Of a stretch of 64,000 bases of DNA, positions 13,564-25,142 are shown piece by piece. Each line of letters opens with the position of its first letter. Position 1 is the stretch's first letter. The position numbers and the translations under genes were made by a program. Under the pieces are notes generated by a model, which was not told the origin of the DNA, made no database searches, and saw nothing but the letters and a program-made list of their open reading frames with translations. The stretch spans positions 512,217-576,216 of the forward strand of contig MU004240.1 of NCBI GenBank assembly GCA_010405405.1, in the 5' to 3' direction. The DNA is from Microthyrium microscopicum (Eukaryota; Ascomycota; Dothideomycetes; Microthyriales; Microthyriaceae).

Positions 13564-15338
13564 GTAAGTTAAAAAAGTATTAATTAGAATAGCTAATATA
13601 ATCTAGGCTTATAATATTACTAAGTATATTAGCTTCTCTAAATTATATTTTTTTAGGTTCTTTACTTACTTAGCTAGTTTTTACTTTAATAAATTCTAAA
13701 TATTTAATCTATATTTTATTAATAAATATTAAAATAACCTTAATCTTTATAGTAACCTTTAGCTAATCTAAGATATTAAAATACGCTAAGACTTAATAAT
13801 AATAATAAAACTTTACTTTTAAATTATTAAAATATTTCTTATATACTTCCTTATTATTAAAGCTTATAAAGCTAAAAAAAAAAAGATTAGTAATAGGTAA
13901 GGATTCTTATACTATTTAATATAGAATAAGCTAATATTAAGTATTTAGTTTAGCTTATTACTTTATTTAACGCTATAACTTAAATTCTTAATAAATCTAA
14001 GGCTCTATCTATTTATAAAGTCCTCTTATACTTTTAAAAGCTTTTCTAATATATTAATAATAAGGAGGCTATTCTAAGTAAATATATACTAGTAGGTACT
14101 TAACTATATTAGTAAAGTAGACTTTAGTCTAGTCTAAAAGAGGCTTAAAAGAAACTATAAGTATACTTTAACTTAATATAAACTAATATCTAACTATAGT
14201 ATATTTATACTTTTAGTTAGTTATTATCTCCTTATATAATTAAGTCTACTTTTATTAACCCTTCTAGTAGTAGAAAGACTACCTTAATTTAAATAGTTTA
14301 TTTTAGTATAACGTAATAATTAAAAACTTTTATAAAGTTTAGCTTAAGAAGTATAGTAATTTAAATACTTAATCTAATAATATANNNNNNNNNNNNNNNN
14401 NNNNNNNNNNNNNNNNNNNNNNNNNNNNNNNNNNNNNNNNNNNNNNNNNNNNNNNNNNNNNNNNNNNNNNNNNNNNNNNNNNNNNNNNNNNNNNNNNNNN
14501 NNNNNNNNNNNNNNNNNNNNNNNNNNNNNNNNNNNNNNNNNNNNNNNNNNNNNNTTATACTATTATAAGATATACTTTATTAATATAATAATAATAAGTT
14601 TACTAAATTAATAGCTAATATTTTAGACTATTAAGGTAGTTCTAATAAGATTAAAGTAAAGGTTAGTATATATAAAAAATATATTAATATAATTATAAAA
14701 TAACTTATAAATACCTTACTTAATTATATTTATTTTAGTAATCTTAATACTCTATACTATTAGATATTTAATTATATAACTTATTATAAAGATTTAGATA
14801 GATTACTTATTATTTTTAATAGAGAAGATAATTTAAATAATTTAAGTAAGGATAATAATATTTTAGATAAAAATATAGATAAGGTTAGTAAAGATAGTTT
14901 TAATAATAAAAATAATACTAGTTTTAGATTTATTAAAAAAAAAGAAAACCTTAAAGGTACTAATACTAGTAAATCTATAGGCTTAGAGACTTCTTCTAGA
15001 TTCTATAATATAGATTTAGATAGTAGTAAGAATAATAATAAGGCAAAAGATAGTAATATATAAGACTCTTTTTATAAATAACTACTTAAAGATATTAGTA
15101 AGCTTTTACTTATAATAGTTACTAGTAAAAGAGTTTATAAACTAATATTTAAGTCTACTTTCTAGTAGAAATTAAAAAATAAGTAAAAGTAACTACTAAT
15201 AAGTATAGTCTTTAGTAAAGCTAGTAAGAAGAAGAAGGTTTAAATTAATTATTAGGATTTTAATAGTAGTAGCTAGTTAATATATAATTTAATTTATATA
15301 CTATATTAAATATTCTAATTAATACTTTTCTAACTTTT
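13564..15338 (+). mobile_element. pogo/Fot1-like DNA transposon remnant
   Basis: The termini are a 28-bp inverted repeat: the left end starts GTAAGTTAAAAAAGTATTAA at 13,564, and the right end is its reverse complement ending at 15,338, with three mismatches. Each end is flanked by TA (13,562-13,563 and 15,339-15,340). The total of about 1.78 kb, which includes the 170 N, fits the size of fungal pogo/Fot1 elements (known family size roughly 1.8-2 kb). The plus strand from about 14,800 to 15,243 still reads as an acidic/Asn-Ser-rich stretch, then a charged segment ending in a KKKKV basic patch about 95 bases before the right end, as in pogo transposase C-termini. Stops interrupt the frame, for example TAA at 15,061-15,063, so it is inactive. 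Confidence 0.6.
14385..14554. other. Assembly gap (170 N)
   Basis: A run of N inside the pogo-like remnant, so part of the presumed transposase region is unknown. Confidence 1.
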
Positions 15339-15650
15339 TAATTTATATACTAGATTATTCTTATCTACTTAGCTTTTATTAACTATATTAAGTATAGTAA
15401 TTCTTTCTTTATAACCTAAATAGGTTATATATTAAATAAACCTTACCTAATAAGTTTTTAATTTAGGTCTTTTAGGTTCCTTAAGTCTAATCTATAATAA
15501 TTTTATCTTACTTAGGTTAAGTATAGGTTTTATAATATATTTTTAAAACTTAACCTAATGCTAAGAACTTATATATATTAAGTTAACCCTAATAGGTTAC
15601 CTAACCTATGCCCTAGCATAGTTATTACTTAGCACGTTTACAAAAGATAG

Positions 15651-16532
15651 TAGAGTATAAACCGTTGTTACAGAGCAAACGTCAAGCTTACATAACCGTA
15701 TAATAACCGCTAGCTAACCGTTCTCTGGGCCCAGAGACCGCCGCAAATGGTGAAGAGATCAGCCTGCCAGGCATCCATTTGGAAAAGCCAGATTACACTC
15801 TACATTCAAGTCTCAATGAAGTTGACACGAAGCTAAAAAATGACTCTGATTATCCGCAAGACTAAATCAGCTCGCTTCAATTGATTAGACTGTCTTTTGT
15901 GTTTAAAAAACTGTTAGTCCCTTTCAGGGGCATTGTTTACAAGTTTTGCGTGGTATCACCTCCACGGGTTTAAGTGTCTAGTAAACCGTGGATAAGATGC
16001 GCGGTCCGAAGTTTACAGCCGGATTTTAGAATTATAGCTCATTTTGTTGGCTCGTGGTCAGGTCATGCAGTGATAACCAAATGTGGACGCGCTTATCCCA
16101 CCTGATGGCCTGTAAGTTGCAATCTTATCACTCCTGCATGATGATGCTCAAATCTGCTTGGCTTGAGGCTGGGACTAGTATGGTTGGTACAATCAGAATT
16201 TAAACGAATATGCAGTAGTGCCATAATCAAGATTGGCGATTCGACCGTTGCGAAGTGAGGCTGAAAGGCTGAAACTACATTGCGCAGCGGACGGAGTAGA
16301 GCGATAGGGTAGTTGCAACTTCCTCGTGAGGGGCGGTCAAAATGCTTGTTAATTGCTTATTGGGATATTTTGGTATTGATTTTTTCTTTGAGTTGAGCGC
16401 TATAATACATTGTACATCCGCGCTGAAAGTTTCTTTGCGACTACAAGCAATTTGAAAACCTCCTCGCCAATTTCGAAGATATGACATATAATTGCTAGGT
16501 GAACTGCAAACTCTAAGCTATTAACCGCTTCC
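15651..16532. other. Intergenic: P450 upstream region
   Basis: Ordinary-composition DNA between the repeat block and the P450 start. I see no gene, tRNA or clear repeat. It presumably contains the P450 promoter. Confidence 0.6.
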
Positions 16533-18328
16533 ATGCTTACTCTCGAAGCCACTAAGCTGGTCATCACTGCTTCAACTCTTAGTTTACTCTATGTCTTCAC
16601 TTTGGTGGTCTACCGTCTCTACTTTCATCCTCTTTGCAAGTTTCCAGGTCCAAAACTCGCCGCAGCTACACAATTCTACGAGCTCTACTATGATATAATA
16701 GGCAAAGGCGGAATGTTCATATGGGAAATCGAGCGCATGCATGAGATATACGGTACTACGACTAATTGAATTCAGGGCACAGTCACTGAGTAACTGCAGG
16801 CCCAATTGTGCGTATCAACCCGGATGAACTTCATGTAAAGGATCCCGATTTCTACGACGACATATACGCAGGTGGAAACAAGAAGCGAGACAAGTATGCT
16901 GCTTGGGTACACATGGCTGGCGCCGCCGAGTCTGCATTTTCCACCGTTGACCATGATGTCCATCGCCTAAGGCGCGTTGCCTTGAACCCGTTTTTCTCAA
17001 AACGTTCGGTCTTTCGCCTAGAGCCTCGAATTCAAGATAAAGTTGATAAACTTTGCAATCGATTGGAAAGTTTTGCCAACACAGACCGTGTCCTGGAACT
17101 GGACATCGCATACGCAGCTTTGACACTAGATGTTATTACAGAATATGCGTACGGTTCGTCGTACAATTACCTTGACGATCCGGATTTCAAGCCAGAATGG
17201 AAAGAGTGCATGAACACAGTCTTTGAGCAGGCGGCTTTCAGGCGCGCTACACCTTGGATGACACGTATTGTACAAACCTTTCCTGACGAATTCATTCTGA
17301 AGATGATGCCGGCGTTAGCGGTTCTCATCAAATGGCAACAAGACATCAAAACACAAGTCAAGTCAATTCTAGACGCAAAGCAAGAGACTTCAGATGACGC
17401 CGATAATCCCAATACCATCTTCCACGCGCTGCGAGACAGCGATTCACTTCCAATCGAAGAGAAAAGTTTCAAGCGTCTTACAGATGAGGCAGAGATTCTT
17501 GTCGCAGCAGGAAGTGAGACCACTGCTAGAACTCTTTCGTATACAAGCTTCTATCTGATCAACACTTCGAGCGTGCTGGATCGACTGAGGGCTGAGCTGA
17601 GAATAATCATGCCTGACAAAACCTCAAAGCCAACATGGAGCAAGTTGGAGCAATCGGAGTATCTGGTAAGTTCCAAAATGAGTCGGCATCACGAATGACT
17701 CCCATCAAAGGCGGTGGAAGCCCTGATGGTGGACATAAAAGGCAATTTTCATTGCCTCGACCCTATCGTCGTGAAATGTTTGCTGACTTGGCCAGTGTGC
17801 AGTTGTGTCAGAAGGTCTTCGGATATCTTGCGGGATAACAACTCGATTGCCCCGTCTCGCGAGGGAAAGCATAATTTACAAGGACTGGGTTGTTCCTCCA
17901 GGCGTACGTATTTGATTCTTCATTCGAATGGGTTTACTCACACGCTGTATCATAGACTCCAATCAGTCAGACCACGTACTTCATCTCTATGGATCCAGAG
18001 ATCTTTCCAGAACCAGAGAAGTTCAAACCTGAGCGCTGGCTTAACAAGGAAAAGCGCCTGGATCGATATTTGACATCTTTCAGTAAAGGAAGTAGAGGCT
18101 GCGTGGGAATCAAGTGCGTGCTACGTCCATGACATTGATGAGTCTGCTGACAGCTATAGTTTGGCCTATGCGGAATTATTCCTGACAATCGCCTATGTAT
18201 TTCGGCACTTTGATTTCGAGCTCTGGGAGACCACAATCGAAGATGTCAAGATTGACCGAGATTTGTTCGTTCCCGCTTCAAAACCTGGCTCGAAGGGAGT
18301 GCGGTTGTTGGTCAAATCTGTGGACTAA
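16533..18328 (+). CDS. Cytochrome P450 monooxygenase (trichodiene-oxygenase-like)
   Basis: A membrane-anchored microsomal P450 that would oxidise a small molecule with NADPH-P450 reductase; the substrate is unknown. Predicted exons are 16,533-16,752, 16,800-17,665, 17,796-17,903, 17,956-18,113 and 18,160-18,328, with phases that join to 506 aa, the usual length. It has an N-terminal hydrophobic anchor (about residues 8-27) followed by a Pro-rich FPGPKLAA hinge. The I-helix reads [10 protein letters not shown] near 309, ExxR is E368-G-L-R371, and the haem loop is [10 protein letters not shown] with Cys447. N-terminal wording ([19 protein letters not shown]) resembles CYP58/trichodiene-oxygenase-type fungal P450s. 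No terpene synthase or PKS lies in the window, so a pathway cannot be named. Intron 2 (130 bp) is longer than the others and contains a short look-alike of the ExxR helix. The first gene next to the RIP block, it appears undamaged. Confidence 0.9.
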
Positions 18329-18416
18329 TGTTCTATCCTCAAGATCGCGTTGCTAGATTAGGCTCTTGGGGCAATAATACGTTGAAAGCTGGGTAATATT
18401 AATACATGGTTTGGTT

Positions 18417-19372
18417 TTATGCTCTGCTTGTACGTTCGGAGTAAAAGAGCCCAGATGGTTCCAAGATGACTCGTCTCGCGACCTGTACAGCAGCAGGTTC
18501 TCCTCTCTCAAGGGCAATCGCCCCTATTATAGCATATAGACTTTGAGTGACTACTGGAACGTATCCAGACTTGTATAAATCTTCAGACTGCAAGGACGTT
18601 AGAGATGTTCACGCGGAATATTGAATTTAAACTGACCACTCGTGGTTTCCAGCGAACGACCTCGCCAATGCCCAACTTGACTGCCGCGCGGAAAAGTCTA
18701 TCGGATTTTAATGTTTCCTTCTTCATTCTCTCCGTCAATCCCTCGACGCCTCCTAAATGCGGATCTTTGAAGGGTTGCCGTAAGGGGTCCGACTCTATAT
18801 CGCCTTTCCTGGAAGACGCGGAGAGTTTCTCTAGCGGGTTGGGCGAATTCATGAGACCTATCGAGCACTGCAACTCCACAATCCTTTTCCCTATTTGATC
18901 ATTAGTATATTGCAGACTGCAATGTGTCACACGACAATATACCAAAATAGCTTAAACGATCATTGAATCCCCGTCGTCCCTGGTCGAAACTTTTATGTGT
19001 GACTGCCAGCCATCTCGTCTCTTCTGTGAGTGACCTCCACCCTCCTTTCCCTAGTAGCTTATCGTACACTTTGTTGAGGACTTCTGGATCTTCGTTGACA
19101 GGATGTGGGCGTTGGTTTGCAGGTATACGGACTTGGAATGGCATCTTCATCTGACGAGGGGTTTGGCGCCATCGCGGGACTTCATGGGAGTCTGTGGAAG
19201 TCTCTAGGGGTAGTGATATTTGTACTTGTGATGATAGGGAACTGGAAAACTGTCTCAGAGTATTGTTGGATCTGGAAAGAGCTGCGCAATGGCGTTTGGA
19301 GGCGATGCGACTGGACGAGTAGAGTAGGGAGGTAGGATGGGAGAGCCGTTGAACGGCGGTCTTGGGATCCAT
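18417..19372 (-). CDS. Mitochondrial large-subunit ribosomal protein mL57 (RNase III-like fold)
   Basis: Exons on the minus strand are 18,943-19,372, 18,640-18,890 and 18,588 or lower (18,417-18,587). The introns of 52 bp each have CTAAC-like branch points. The joined protein is 283 aa. An N-terminal Ser/Arg-rich presequence suggests mitochondrial import. The conserved core includes HPVNEDPEVLNKVYDKLLGK, then LAVTHKSFDQGRRGFNDRL, VVRWKPR and LYAIIGAIALERGE, a layout that matches fungal MRPL15/mL57, which keeps the RNase III fold without catalysis. The last exon is easy to miss: without it the protein would end just after VVRWKPR and lose the conserved C-terminal helix. The ATG at 19,372 is the first ATG in frame. 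It is convergent with the P450 gene, 88 bp away. Confidence 0.85.
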
Positions 19373-20071
19373 TATGAATTCATTGAGAAGAGTCAAAGAA
19401 TTGCTAAGCCGAGTAAGGGTGGAGTAGTGTCAGATGAAGGCTACACAAGTATTGATGCGATGTAGTTTGGTGATGATGATATTGTCTTCAACTTTTTTTC
19501 AGACTGTCCATATATCAAAGGCCCGTGCACCATGACCATTGGTCGAGCCACGATGCTCCATTTTCACTTCCTTCCTCTTTCGGACGTATTTACTCCCAAT
19601 GCGCAACAAATTTTGAGATTTCCAGAACCTAAGTATGCTGCACGACTTTTTGTTGCTGGTAATGCTCGAAATATATTGAGGAAGGAATCTGGATGTATCG
19701 CCAAAGTTGGGCAACAAAATTGTTGAACAAGCAACATAACTCACACTATCATCAACACTACTGGCTACTACGGACCTTGTAATATAAGCTAACTTACCTG
19801 TACAATGTTCACCACCGTATTAGACGGTAGGTATCATAGTCACCAAGACTGCAGAACCCAATGTTTTTCTCTGTTGTATCCAAGACTTTATGAGTACAAC
19901 TCAAATCACTAGAGTATTGGTAAGTAGTCACAGCCAAAAGCCTGAAGGAATCAGGGGAGCATCTCAATTCAGATATTACAGCTACCACTACTTGTGGGCC
20001 TCTACCGAAGGGTATATTGAATCAAACATTAAGCTAATGATCGCTAACAATGCACTCAGACAACATGACGC
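19373..20071. other. Intergenic, nothing recognised
   Basis: About 700 bases between the mL57 start and the S41 peptidase stop. Only short chance reading frames are present. It presumably holds the mL57 promoter and the S41 gene's 3' end. Confidence 0.5.
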
Positions 20072-22803
20072 TTAGAACATCACAACAGCAAAGATAGTCG
20101 TAATCATCATGGACCAACCCAGCCCACCAGACATAGACTTGGAAGCACCGTTTGTCTTGTCGCTGGCTGGTGCTTTTGTGCCTGGCTTAGAGCCGCCATC
20201 AACACAGGTAAAATTTCCACTGGCCACCTTTGACCATGTTGAAGTCACATGGTTGATATCGTCCGCGGTATAAAACAGTCGACAGTCAGCAGATTTGGTT
20301 CGAAATTGTAACGGCACGTCCGAATCGCCGAGGAGATTATCCTTAAAGTTCAATTGTGCATCGCCAGTCCAGATGTTCATCTGAGGAGTGTTCAAAAGGG
20401 CCTTGAGAGCGTTGAGTTGATCACGATTCAAGTACGCGGCTCCTTTTTGATAGAGGGAGGCGACAACATTGGCAACGTTCAGGAGGTTAGAAAGGGTTTC
20501 CACTTGAGAACCCTGCGTGCCTCCAATGACATTCATTTTGTTTTTATTGGGCTGTCCGCCAAATGAAACAGTTGAAACATTGCCTTCATTTATAAGCAAG
20601 TTGGATAGGAGACCGCAGCTTGAAGAGCAGGCACCATCAGTTATCAAAGTGATGTTCTTCGAATCAAAAGCCTGGGGTAGAAGATTAGTGTTGTTTCCAT
20701 ATCCACTGATGACAATGGAGCCAGTGGCGAGGTCGTAGGCCATGCTTTTCAAATCCGGGGCGAAGAAATTGGTATAATTGTCTCCATTCATGACCTGTGG
20801 CCCGTAGAAATCTCTCCAGCTGCTATAAGGATTACCGTCAGTTGATTTTAGGTTGTTGGCTGCATTAAACACAGAAGCATCGGCTGCCTCCAAAATCAGT
20901 GTTTGTTCAGGGGCATCGTCGCCAAGGTTAGTGATCTCATTGATGTCATCCATGGTCAGGGCGTCCAGTGTTGAAAGAACAGTACCGTAAGCATCCATTG
21001 CTGGGTGAGCACGTAGACGATGACGAGAATATGCTGGCTGATTGGGAAACAGCTGCTTAAACGTGTCATAAGCGGTACTGATAACACCGCCCGGATTACC
21101 TCGGACGTCGATGAGGAGCTTTTTCTTACCGCTATCTCTACATGCTTGCAGGAATTTAGAGACAGTGGCTTGGAAAGGAATGTCGGCACCAGCCGCTTCG
21201 CCTGTGAATTGGAAGATATCCAAAACCGCAGTGTCTGGCTTATCAGTGAGAAAATAACCGGCCACGGAGAAGTCAGTGGAGATTGCAACCGGTGATGGAA
21301 ATCCTAAAGCACTGAGAAGTGATAGTGTTGCCGAAGCAGATGCACCTTCACTGCTGGTAGCTGTAGCTGTTGGAATCAGGCTTTTTGATAATGGAATGCT
21401 TGAGGTTAGAGGCGGTGAGGTTGCGTCGAGTGCTGGGTTTGCTTTGCGTGGGCTTGCATGCCGTTTCTTGAGTTTGGAAGATGTTGTTGGGCTTCCAATC
21501 AGATAAGCTTTGTAAATATCCTTGCCACTGGTGATACCTGTGAGGTCAATGTTTGCAGCAGCCTTGTTTGGTAAAGTTGTCGAAGAGCCATTGGCAAAAG
21601 TATACGTCGAGTTGTCGTTGTAGTAATTTAAAGTCTTGATGGCGAAAGAACCGAATGCAGATGAAATAAATGTGGCCGGGTTGTAAAACAGCGAGTTATA
21701 AAGCGCATCCTTGTCTTGGAGACCTTGCATTTATTAGTATAATCATAAGGCATCAGATCCGAATGTGCATGGTAGAATCCCATAAGTTGCTATGGCCGCC
21801 ATCGAGTGCTATGACAGCCATCGAATGCGACCATATTATCTGGCAAAGTCGATTTGAAGCCATCAATCGTATTGCTTATCATGGCGATCTCATCAACAGT
21901 ACGTGAAATGTGTTGGTAGGTATGGGAAAACTTACCATCTGGTATAGTCATCAAGAAATCGACAACATCCTGGCTGTCAATCTTCGTAATGGGTGAAGGC
22001 GCGAAACCAGTTGAGTTGATATCGCTTCTAAAGAAGACTTGTGGAACGTCGTTACCATTAGGCGAAATGGAAACAAGTGGTTGCCGTTCGATCAGAAAAG
22101 AACCAATCAGGTATGGAACAACAGACAAATGTCCATCGAAACTCTTTTGTATCAAATTGAAAACGTCCATTTCCATCGTAAACTCTCTGGAGTAAAAGTT
22201 GGCCTTGATTTTGGTAAGAATATCATTGAGGCCTCCAATGATGTCAACAGCAGGCATCGGATATCCAGAAGGAGGAGACTTGAGATATCCTAAAGTCGAT
22301 TGAAATTGCATGAACGTTATGATGTATTGTACCAATTCCGCGGCATCAGCATTGACTAGAATTTGTTAGTATAAACATACGATCGTAGTCAACACCACGG
22401 TAAAATCAAGGTCTTTTTTGGTGGTTCAACCATAGAGCACCCATGGCATCGCGAGCGATCCATAGCACTTAGCTAAGAACGCATCACCTAGTAACCATTG
22501 AGTGCAATGGGGTATACGATTGTTGTCGCTGGAAAGGATGTAGCTTAGAACTGTGATTTGGCACGGGGGAATCTTACCAATTGGTACATCCTGAAGGCAT
22601 GCTAACACCTGTGACGGCTTAAGAATCTTCTTCTTAGTCTTTTGAGCAGCAGCATCAGCCGCGATAATTGCGCAAGGGTTGCTCGAGGAGCCAGAGACTG
22701 CAATGGAAGTCGTGGTCGCTGCTGTTGTCGTCGTTGCTGGTAATGCTATTACACCAGAAAGGCAGGCGCCAACAAGGCCTAGGAAGCTAATTGTGTTCTT
22801 CAT
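20072..22803 (-). CDS. S41-family serine peptidase (CPAF-like), secreted and probably GPI-anchored
   Basis: Exons on the minus strand are 22,578-22,803, 21,936-22,355 and 20,072-21,723, joining in phase to 765 aa. It starts with a signal peptide (MKNTISFLGLVGACLSG...). A CPAF-like N-terminal region follows, with CLQDVPIVNADAAELV across the first junction and FDGHLSVVPYLIGS later. The S41 catalytic domain has LLIDVRGNPGG near 418-428 and DGACSSSCGLL near 580, with the probable nucleophile Ser. The C-terminus is a Ser/Gly-rich linker and a hydrophobic tail (WSMMITTIFAVVMF), as in GPI-anchored fungal wall proteins. Both introns (222 and 212 bp) are four times the local norm and carry the palindromic CGATGG/CCATCG motif, so they are listed separately. 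Substrate unknown; likely a cell-surface or extracellular peptidase. Confidence 0.88.
21724..21935 (-). repeat. Long motif-bearing intron 2 of the S41 gene (introner-like)
   Basis: 212-bp intron with GTAAGT donor and AAG acceptor; TATACTAAT serves as branch point. On the plus strand it contains GCCATCGAGTGCTATGACAG and CCATCGAATGCGACC (21,788-21,833), alternating short palindromes shared with other long introns of the window. Confidence 0.6.
22356..22577 (-). repeat. Long motif-bearing intron 1 of the S41 gene (introner-like)
   Basis: 222-bp intron, donor GTAAGATTCCCCC and 3' end TATACTAACAAATTCTAG. It aligns along most of its length with the 220-bp intron at 60,972-61,191. GCGATCCATAGCACT (plus strand, 22,455-22,469) is identical there, and donor, AACGCAT block, branch point and acceptor lie in the same order and spacing. 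Confidence 0.7.
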
Positions 22804-24110
22804 GATCGTGAAAATGGCTTTTTAACAGACACAACCCACGTTTTGCGATCGACCAAGAGCAAAGATTCCCATCCAAAGTGTGAAAAGGTTCCAGACAAAT
22901 ATCCGCCTCGACGAAAGCCCAAGCCGTTGTCTTATACTGAACCCAATCCATCGTGATTTTGGTGGAGGCCAAGAAGAAAAAACGCCACACTTACTTGCAG
23001 CAGTTGCTGCGGTTTGTTGACTGCTTTAGAAGCCCCCAAAGGGAAAGAAATAAGCCGCCATCTAGGCCTCTTTCCTTTTTCGCGTAACAATGCTGGGAAT
23101 TTGAGCAGCCAAAGGATTACGACCTGGCCGATGGCCCCTGAGCGCTTGGGAGAGCGAATAATGTCTCCATCATACATTGTGGCATGAAACAAACAACAGG
23201 AGGTGGAAGATGAAGGTTAAAGCGAAAGCTGCGCCTACCAGTACCTGATCAGATCTAGCCAGAAGTAGCTAGCTCTCGAATAAAAATAAACCACGCGATG
23301 CTTCGTCGAATTCAAGATTTGAAGCTACAGCAGGCCAAGCTTGCCAAGCGTGGCCCCCAAGCAAGCGAGCCACAATTGTGTTTCTTTCGTTGGCCGAAAA
23401 CGCGCCATAGACTCGACGTCCTGCAAAACTATTCGGCTTCAGTGACAACCTTGGAAGCGTAACATCAGAAACTTCAGATACCAATATAAGATGGATGTGC
23501 TGGGCTTTGGGAGCATGACGGTGTGTTCAAACTTCAAATCTATGCACGGATTCTCAATCGGCAACGAGTTGAAAAGTGAGAACACACTACTATTTAATGG
23601 TCCAGCAGTCCAACAGAATTTAGTCTGCGATGACTACAATTCATTGATTCAGAGCGGACCCAATCGACTCATCGAGGCAGCGAGGCAGCGAGGCCGTAAG
23701 CAAACGCGCTTACACAAACTTTCAAAGTGCTTAGTGGCTTGACACATGTGCAGGTTCATTTCAGCTTCTTTACCGTACCCTGGCTTTGCCTGGAAATGAA
23801 GGCTTAATCCTCAGGATTCTTTAAAGTGAGGTATCCTCACCCCCATTCAGACCATCAATGCTCGGTAACACCAATCATTGACGAGATCAATGGCACTCCC
23901 ATGAGTTCCACCAACGGGGCTGGCTATCTCCAAGCTTTTGTATAGAACATGCCATATCACCCATCAAATGCGATAATCATGGACATCTCTACGCCCGTCA
24001 TGGCTGAGATAGATTCTTGAGTATCAGCGAGAGAAGCAGAAGAACTTTCACATACTGATCTACCTCTCTATACTGAGAATTTTACTTCATTCCTCGGCTT
24101 GCTGAACATT
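22804..24110. other. Intergenic, nothing recognised
   Basis: 1.3 kb between the S41 peptidase start and the CinA gene stop. Short reading frames (for example near 23,270-23,480 minus) show no recognisable domain. It is expected to hold the S41 promoter. Confidence 0.5.
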
Positions 24111-24849
24111 TTAGAGTTTTGCGTTTCCCATAAGGACATCCTTTAGCAGTTTCAACGCTTCTCCTGCAAAGAGGAGCATATTCTCAGCCCGGTCACTAGA
24201 CCCAGTGTTCAATTCTCTTCCGTAGGTTCCCTCCTCACTTGCCACGGCAAGTGCGACAAAGCCCCTACATCAGCAAAAGTATGTTAGTATTGCTTGCAAT
24301 CAAGCTCTCATGCTCAAAAAATTGACGTACGGTTGTCTGTTAGGAGAACTTCCGATCCCAGTGGGTCCAGCGTAGCCACTCTCCCCCAAAGTGTAGCTTG
24401 ACTTCATCTGGGCTCTAACATGTTTGGCCATCTGGCCAACGTTGTCTTTTGTTGGGCCTTTGTACGTTGCGACATCTGCCTCCGTCCAGCCGCTATAGGC
24501 GATCCGAGATTGAAGGCTATACAGCTATGCTGGTATGTCAGATGTCTACCGAACTTTAAAGCTGAATGCTAACTACCAAGGATTACATACAGTAAGACCT
24601 CCGCGATGATAGGCGCTCGCACCTGTAATGGCTAGCAAAGATGCGGAAATGATACCTCCCGCAGCCTGGAAAAGACATGTCAGCATCATAGTGAAGTATT
24701 GAGACTATGAACAACTTAGGTAGAGTGGGACCAGAACGTACGCTCTCAACAACTGATACAGTAGCACCCTTTTCTTTGAGCAGCTTTGCTACGTCCTCTG
24801 CAAGTCGTTGAAGCGGAACTGAAAGAAATGTTTTCGATGTTGTGTCCAT
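24111..24849 (-). CDS. CinA C-terminal-domain protein (nicotinamide-nucleotide amidase-like)
   Basis: Exons on the minus strand are 24,742-24,849, 24,591-24,665, 24,331-24,524 and 24,111-24,264, with introns of 76, 66 and 66 bp, giving 176 aa in phase. The joined protein has the CinA signature across exon junctions: VVES then AAGGIISASLLAITGASAYH, RGGLTLYSLQSRIAYSG, ESGYAGPTGIG, GFVALAVASEEGT and NTGSSDRAEN...ALKLL. In bacteria this domain deamidates nicotinamide mononucleotide in the pyridine-nucleotide cycle. Stand-alone CinA-domain proteins occur in many ascomycetes, where the function is little studied. The length (about 160-180 aa) fits a single domain without the N-terminal MoCF-like half. 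Start at 24,849 is the first ATG in frame. The upstream 290 bp lead to the MITE-like element. Confidence 0.85.
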
Positions 24850-25142
24850 GGTTATATTAGGTAAGTCGCTGTATCACCAGAGTCAATCGTTGAACATTCA
24901 AATTGTCCTGGTAATGACCATAAACATAGTGCATACAGCGTCTCTGTTCCCCCAAGCAAGAAACCCAAGCTGTCGGACTATTTTCGCCCCTCAAGTGCAG
25001 GTGGATATGATGGTTGTCGAGAACCGGAGCTAGCGGAAGCTGTGCCTGCCTGATAGACAATTTGAACTGACGAGGAAGCATGTCCCGACCCTTTGATTTG
25101 TCAGCCCTGAGACAACCACACATCATTATACTGTCTTACCTA

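Larger units (their letters stand above)
1..15650. other. A/T-rich RIP-degraded repeat block (isochore)
   Basis: The whole stretch is visibly dominated by A and T. CpA and TpG are scarce, TpA is abundant and there is almost no open reading frame, which is the usual result of repeat-induced point mutation in ascomycetes. It contains the transposon remnants listed separately and no recognisable host gene. Composition changes abruptly to ordinary mixed sequence near 15,640-15,660. Parts not assigned to a named element (1-640, 2,545-3,100, 3,348-4,579, 13,326-13,561 and 15,341-15,650) are degenerate repeat DNA in which I recognise nothing further. RIP is inferred from base pattern; the all-transition divergence of the two LTR copies supports it directly. 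Confidence 0.9.
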
